A stretch of 10,676 bases of DNA. It comes from an uncultured Ruminobacter sp. Lineage in GTDB: Bacteria; Pseudomonadota; Gammaproteobacteria; Enterobacterales; Succinivibrionaceae. Positions 7,682-10,676 of this stretch are shown one piece after another. Both the position numbers and the translations under genes were made by a program. The DNA lies in the NCBI GenBank assembly GCA_900767005.1, contig CAAFXL010000088.1:1-10676 (forward strand), written 5' to 3'. Position 1 is the first letter of the stretch; the number at the start of each line of letters is the position of its first letter. Under the pieces are notes generated by a model. That model did not search any database, had not been told where the DNA came from, and was given only the letters and a program-made list of their open reading frames with translations.

Positions 7682-7726
7682 AGATAACCATTTAAAAGGC
7701 AAGATATAAGATTTAAGGATAAGAAA

Positions 7727-8275
7727 TTGGAAACAACTCAAAAGAAGCTATCTCTTTGTGAAAGAGGAGTTAATTCATTTACTAAAGAGGATCTACTAGC
7801 TTGTAGCCGTGGTGAATTATTTGGACCAGGTAATAGCCAATTACCAGCTCCAAACATGCTAATGATTGATAGAATTGTAAAAATCAATGATACCGAGGGC
7901 GAAAATGGCAAGGGTGTAATCGTTGCTGAACTTGATATCAATCCAGATCTATGGTTCTTTGGTTGCCATTTCCCTGGAGACCCTGTAATGCCTGGTTGTT
8001 TAGGTCTTGATGCAATGTGGCAATTAGTTGGCTTCTTCCTAGGTTGGAAGGGCGGTCCTGGTAAAGGAAGAGCATTAGGCGTTGGTGAAGTTAAGTTTAC
8101 AGGTCAAGTTCTACCTACCGCTCATAAGATTACTTATACCATTAACTTAAAGCGTGTAATCATGCGTAAGTTAATCATGGGTATTGCTGATGGTACAGTA
8201 TCAGTTGATGGTACTCCAATTTATCATGCAACAGATCTAAAGGTTGGTTTATTTACTGATACCCAAGCTATGTAA
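7727..8275 (+). CDS. fabA: beta-hydroxydecanoyl-ACP dehydratase/isomerase FabA
   Basis: FabA dehydrates 3-hydroxyacyl-ACP and isomerises trans-2- to cis-3-decenoyl-ACP, the entry step of anaerobic unsaturated fatty acid synthesis in the cytoplasm. The 182-aa product is nearly collinear with E. coli FabA (172 aa). It has the GRGELFG-like start of the domain, LPAPNMLM, the active-site His81 in WFFGCHFPGDPVMPG, catalytic Asp95 in GLDAMWQ, GVGEVKFTGQVLP, and DLKVGLF near the end. The start is TTG, supported by AAGGA 7 nt upstream and by the absence of an earlier in-frame ATG. It adds about ten residues to the usual N-terminus. Pairing with ycbZ upstream is the typical gammaproteobacterial order, although the two are separated here. 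Two hairpins follow. Confidence 0.97.
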   Translation: METTQKKLSLCERGVNSFTKEDLLACSRGELFGPGNSQLPAPNMLMIDRIVKINDTEGENGKGVIVAELDINPDLWFFGCHFPGDPVMPGCLGLDAMWQLVGFFLGWKGGPGKGRALGVGEVKFTGQVLPTAHKITYTINLKRVIMRKLIMGIADGTVSVDGTPIYHATDLKVGLFTDTQAM

Positions 8276-8282
8276 TAAGTTT

Positions 8283-8308
8283 TAACCTATTACTTAAGTA
8301 ATAGGTTA
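8283..8308 (+). terminator. 26-bp perfect palindrome after fabA
   Basis: An uninterrupted palindrome with arms reading AACCTATTAC and a central TTAA, beginning 8 nt after the fabA stop. It would form an 11-bp hairpin but is followed by only three T and then A-rich sequence. It may be a 3'-end stabiliser, a protein-binding site or a weak terminator. Confidence 0.5.
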
Positions 8309-8335
8309 TTTAAAAATTTAACCTTTTAACCTAAG

Positions 8336-8363
8336 AATCCCTTAAGAAACTTAAGGGATTTTT
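8336..8363 (+). terminator. Rho-independent terminator of fabA
   Basis: AATCCCTTAAG (8336-8346) and CTTAAGGGATT (8350-8360) form a perfect 11-bp stem with an AAA loop. The stem runs into TTTTT (8359-8363). This is the better terminator of the two after fabA. Confidence 0.85.
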
Positions 8364-8868
8364 CATATAATATAAATCAAATAATTTGAAAGCTTGAACT
8401 TTATAAATATTCAAACTTTTAGCAAAAAAACTACCTAAAAAATCGAAAGAACCAAATTATGAGTGCGGTGCTGATAACCGGCACCGCCCCAAAACCCCCT
8501 AAAAAATTCACCAGAAAATTCCCTATAAAAATCCCTTATTAAAATCGCCCAAACTCTCTTCTAAAACTCTGAGCCATCGGGCATAAGTATGAGTAAAAAA
8601 TCTAAATTATCGTTTCCAAAACCAAAGTTTCCATCAACCAAAATCCTAAGTTATCATCATCCCAAAATCGATATCATTGCAAAAAACCCCACTTTTCCCC
8701 CAAAACATTGATATCCTCTAAAGCAACCTAAAAAATCGATAAAAAGTCAAAACTTCTAATAAATTCAAGTATTTTGCAAAACTCCTCTAAACTTTCCCCT
8801 ATCAAGAAAATCAATAGCTAAAAATCTTTAAAATTTATAATCTGTCACAAACTGTAACAATAAAAATC
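8364..8868. other. 505-bp gene-free, C-rich stretch
   Basis: No convincing gene is visible. From about 8430 to 8810 the plus strand is poor in G and rich in A and C; in 8488-8587 I count about 31 C to 8 G. It contains a GC-rich hairpin (8465-8487) and a 14-bp direct repeat ACCTAAAAAATCGA (8433-8446 and 8726-8739). One minus-strand frame stays open across about 72 codons (8650 to 8438) apart from a single stop at 8561-8563. This could be a remnant of a decayed gene or an extragenic repeat element. Confidence 0.5.
8465..8487. repeat. isolated GC-rich hairpin
   Basis: GCGGTGCTG (8465-8473) and CGGCACCGC (8479-8487) pair through 9 bp, with one G-T wobble, around ATAAC. No T-run follows on either strand, so it is not an ordinary terminator. 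It is conspicuous in such AT-rich surroundings and may be a REP-like extragenic palindrome. Confidence 0.55.
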
Positions 8869-8897
8869 TTTACCCTTTATATTTAGTTTGCTAAAGT
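8869..8897 (+). promoter_or_regulatory. probable promoter of the first proline-rich gene
   Basis: TTTACC (8869-8874), 17 bp, then TAAAGT (8892-8897) followed by AAAAG. The same arrangement, TTTACG-17-TAAAGT-AAAAG, precedes the paralogous gene (9458-9486), and the distance to the ATG is nearly equal (111 versus 108 nt). Conservation in the pair is the main support, because the -10 itself is weak. Confidence 0.5.
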
Positions 8898-9002
8898 AAA
8901 AGCATGTAGTTTATTAGTTAAGAGCACATTTAAACTTGATTACGCTAAATTTAAAGAAGGTCTTAATTAATAATAAAGATCAATTTAATAATGGAGAAGA
9001 TT

Positions 9003-9305
9003 ATGAAGCTTCGAAATTTAATTATAATATTAGCATTTACTGGTGCCGTGCTTGGTGCAAGCTCTGCTAATGCTTACGTTATTATTAACAATAATAATAA
9101 CAATAATAATAACTCAACTAGCGTATACATTAGACATGATCCACCACCTCCAAGACATATGCCTCCGCCACCTCCGCCTAGACATATGCAGCCACCTCCA
9201 CCACCAAGACATATGCCTCCTTCTCCACCTCCAAGACTTATGCCACCACCTCCACCAAGACCTGGATTTGGATCTCCTCCACCTCCACCACCAAGAGGTT
9301 GGTAA
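9003..9305 (+). CDS. exported proline-rich protein, paralogue 1
   Basis: The product is 100 aa. Residues 1-24 are a signal peptide (MKLRN, hydrophobic core, ASSANA cleavage site), so it should be periplasmic, surface or secreted. The mature chain opens with YVII and a run of nine Asn encoded by AAT/AAC. It then consists almost entirely of proline blocks separated by RHM or RLM and ends in PPPPPPRGW, which is likely an extended, unstructured polyproline chain. I chose the ATG at 9003 because GGAGA sits 6 nt upstream; the ATG at 8991 has no comparable site and overlaps that Shine-Dalgarno sequence. Signal peptide, ribosome binding site, promoter and 3' hairpin are shared with the next gene. The function is unknown; a cell-envelope role is inference. 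Confidence 0.75.
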   Translation: MKLRNLIIILAFTGAVLGASSANAYVIINNNNNNNNNSTSVYIRHDPPPPRHMPPPPPPRHMQPPPPPRHMPPSPPPRLMPPPPPRPGFGSPPPPPPRGW

Positions 9306-9311
9306 CCTTAA

Positions 9312-9332
9312 GTGGCACGCAAGGCGTGCCAC
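9312..9332 (+). terminator. hairpin after the first proline-rich gene
   Basis: GTGGCACGC (9312-9320) and GCGTGCCAC (9324-9332) form a perfect 9-bp stem with an AAG loop, 6 nt after the stop. There is no T-tract, so it may stabilise the 3' end or cause only partial termination. Its core GGCACGC/GCGTGCC recurs after the second paralogue. Confidence 0.6.
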
Positions 9333-9457
9333 ACTAAAGATATGGAAAGATTAAGGAAAAAATTAAAAGTTTGATATCCTAAATACTTTTAAGAATTTAT
9401 AAAGATTTTTTGTAACAAAATTTTAGTTAACTAGTTTACAAGCTATAAATTTTGAAC

Positions 9458-9486
9458 TTTACGAACAATCTAAAGTCTTATAAAGT
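9458..9486 (+). promoter_or_regulatory. probable promoter of the second proline-rich gene
   Basis: TTTACG (9458-9463), 17 bp, TAAAGT (9481-9486), then AAAAG, as in the first paralogue. The implied leader is about 100 nt. The two leaders share AATGGAGAAGATTATGAA around the start but little else, so the retained promoter spacing suggests selection. Confidence 0.5.
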
Positions 9487-9588
9487 AAAAGTAAGAGCTT
9501 TAAATAAGTTTAGAAATATAAGCCATAAAATTACATTTTTAAACTTTTAAAGCGATAAAGATTATTGGAAAAAAAAATGGAGAAGATT

Positions 9589-10011
9589 ATGAACCTTCGA
9601 AATTTATTAACTATATTTACCCTAGCAGGAGTAATGCTTGGGGCAGAGGTAGCAAATGCTTATGCTCCACCACCACCTCCAGGACCTGGGTATGTACGAG
9701 TTCGTCCAGGGGTATCGGTAAGTGTAGGACCTGCGATTGTAATTGGCGATCCATATTATCGTCATCATGCACCGCCTCCACCACCTCCACCAAGACACTG
9801 GGGACCACCACCTCCTCCGCCTCCACCAATGTGGGGACCGCCACCTCCACCTCCACCAAGACATTGGGGGCCGCCGCCTCCACCAATGTGGGGACCGCCG
9901 CCTCCACCTCCACCAAGACATTGGGGGCCGCCGCCTCCACCTCCACCAAGACATTGGGGGCCACCGCCTCCACCTCCACCACATCATGGTGGACCACATA
10001 GAAGGTGGTAA
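9589..10011 (+). CDS. exported proline-rich repeat protein, paralogue 2
   Basis: The product is 140 aa. Residues 1-24 form a signal peptide almost identical to that of the preceding gene (MNLRN...ANA). The mature part has a short non-repetitive section (GYVRVRPGVSVSVGPAIVI, then DPYYRHH). Repeats of PPPPPPPRHWG or PPPPPMWG follow, ending HHGGPHRRW. His, Trp and Arg are regularly spaced between proline blocks, which could bind metal or anionic partners, but no function is established. I chose the ATG at 9589 because GGAG lies 6 nt upstream, matching its paralogue. A TTG at 9565 or ATG at 9577 would add eight or four residues without a good site. Open frames on the other strands here are repeat artefacts. 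Confidence 0.75.
   Translation: MNLRNLLTIFTLAGVMLGAEVANAYAPPPPPGPGYVRVRPGVSVSVGPAIVIGDPYYRHHAPPPPPPPRHWGPPPPPPPPMWGPPPPPPPRHWGPPPPPMWGPPPPPPPRHWGPPPPPPPRHWGPPPPPPPHHGGPHRRW
9838..9993 (+). repeat. 33-bp coding repeats (11-codon unit)
   Basis: Units encoding PPPPPPPRHWG lie at 9838-9870, 9895-9927 and 9928-9960. The last two are identical in sequence, and a diverged unit follows at 9961-9993. A 24-bp unit encoding PPPPMWG-type sequence (9871-9894) interrupts the series. Unit lengths are multiples of three, so copy-number change keeps the frame. Confidence 0.85.
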
Positions 10012-10046
10012 AAAAATGGGCACGCATTTAAGGCGTGCCTTATTTT
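10010..10046. terminator. bidirectional terminator between convergent genes
   Basis: GGCACGC (10019-10025) and GCGTGCC (10033-10039) pair around ATTTAAG, with TTATTTT after it on the plus strand. A run of seven A (10010-10016) before it becomes a T-run on the minus strand. It can serve both the proline-rich gene and the minus-strand nuclease-like gene. Confidence 0.75.
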
Positions 10047-10174
10047 CTCTTAAGAACTTATAATGGCATAGAAACCATTAATAAGCAAACTTAAAGCAAA
10101 TTAAATTTTTTGATAACAAAAAAAACTTCCCAATTACTTCCACAAAAAAACTTACAATTAGAAATCTCTATGCT

Positions 10175-10676
10175 TTAAGCTTTCTCAAAATACTTAACTT
10201 TTTTCTTTTCGCCATCATAAACTAGAGCAAATACTAAACATTCCTTTGATGGTTTGTGATTACCATAATCTCTAAGTTTAATCTGTTCTTTTGCTTGGAT
10301 TAATTTTTCTTTTGCATCATTCTCATTATCCGCATACTTAAATTCAATCACAATACGGCGGTTTTCAAACTCAAGTTCAAGATCACTTCTTCCTTTTAGA
10401 TTTGGAAATTCTGGTCTTACATTTACTCCTGCTCCCACAAAGTACATATAAACTAATAATCTTAAGATAGTTTCCTTATCTATTGGATTATGATCATAAG
10501 GAGTTGTTTGAATAATCGTAATAAATTCATTCTTAATATCTTCATTACTTCCAATCTCTAAATTATTTAGAGAACTATCAGATAACTTAATATTAAAACC
10601 AAAAAGTTTTACAAAGGTTAATCGAATAAGTGCTCTAAATACTTCTTTATTTGGAAAGCCTACATTTAAAGGTTTG
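10175..10676 (-). CDS. PD-(D/E)XK nuclease-like protein, C-terminal part
   Basis: The frame is open to the window edge, so the gene is partial: 166 residues are visible and the N-terminus lies outside. The visible part reads NVGFPNKEVF near its start, then a PD-(D/E)XK core: GRSD (Asp98 of the fragment), IEFK (Glu111 and Lys113, the E-x-K pair), then the AKEQIKLRDYG helix. It resembles the C-terminal nuclease-like domain of AAA-ATPase-like/DUF1703 proteins, which are abundant in gut anaerobes and have no settled function. An ATPase domain is therefore expected upstream of the visible part, outside this window. An internal ATG at 10447 is not the true start, because the conserved frame continues past it. 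Confidence 0.85.
   Translation of the reverse strand, partial: KPLNVGFPNKEVFRALIRLTFVKLFGFNIKLSDSSLNNLEIGSNEDIKNEFITIIQTTPYDHNPIDKETILRLLVYMYFVGAGVNVRPEFPNLKGRSDLELEFENRRIVIEFKYADNENDAKEKLIQAKEQIKLRDYGNHKPSKECLVFALVYDGEKKKVKYFEKA

Noticed and set aside
8892..8918. FliA (sigma-28) type promoter suggested by TAAAGT before the proline-rich genes
   Set aside because: The required GCCGATAA-like element is absent at the right distance in both copies. A TTTACS-17-TAAAGT arrangement fits better.
9043..10063. Several long open frames on both strands across the proline-rich genes
   Set aside because: Repetitive CCA/CCT/CCG codons keep all frames free of stops. Only the frames with signal peptides and ribosome binding sites are credible.

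Overview
The window looks like a chromosomal segment of an AT-rich gammaproteobacterium. Three genes have clear enterobacterial counterparts: ybjD (OLD-family ATPase/Toprim nuclease), ycbZ/lonH (Lon-like protease) and fabA (dehydratase/isomerase of unsaturated fatty acid synthesis). The low GC content and the AAA-ATPase-like/PD-(D/E)XK protein at the right edge would fit the Succinivibrionaceae. That placement is inference, not something the sequence proves.

Layout from left to right. Positions 1-392 are non-coding and end in a striking 11-bp-period tandem repeat that runs into the 3' end of a minus-strand ybjD homologue (393-2618), which carries a ~200-residue low-complexity insert. After a divergent intergenic region comes ycbZ/lonH (3010-5043, +), with an intact Ser-Lys protease dyad but no recognisable Walker motifs. 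It converges, across two facing terminators, on a minus-strand gene for a small exported four-cysteine protein of unknown function (5285-5833). A 670-bp AT-rich gap with several dyad symmetries follows. Next is a short island with foreign-looking codon use: an unrecognised 173-aa gene (6506-7027) and a one-TM protein gene broken by a single-base frameshift (7048-7546). fabA (7727-8275) follows with a TTG start and two downstream hairpins.

Positions 8364-8868 hold no convincing gene but are strongly strand-asymmetric (C-rich, G-poor) and contain one GC-rich hairpin. Then come two tandem paralogues encoding exported proline-rich proteins (9003-9305 and 9589-10011). They share signal-peptide sequence, Shine-Dalgarno context, a probable promoter with the same spacing and leader length, and a related 3' hairpin. 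The second converges on the C-terminal part of a PD-(D/E)XK nuclease-like gene that runs off the right edge (10175-10676, -).

In E. coli ycbZ lies just upstream of fabA in the same orientation. Here the pair keeps order and orientation but is separated by ~2.7 kb holding the exported protein and the ATA-codon-rich island, which suggests insertion into a conserved neighbourhood. I see no CRISPR array, tRNA, rRNA or intact mobile element. No complete new multi-gene system can be claimed. The most distinctive items are the proline-rich pair, the frameshifted island gene, the expanded YbjD and the 11-bp repeat tract.
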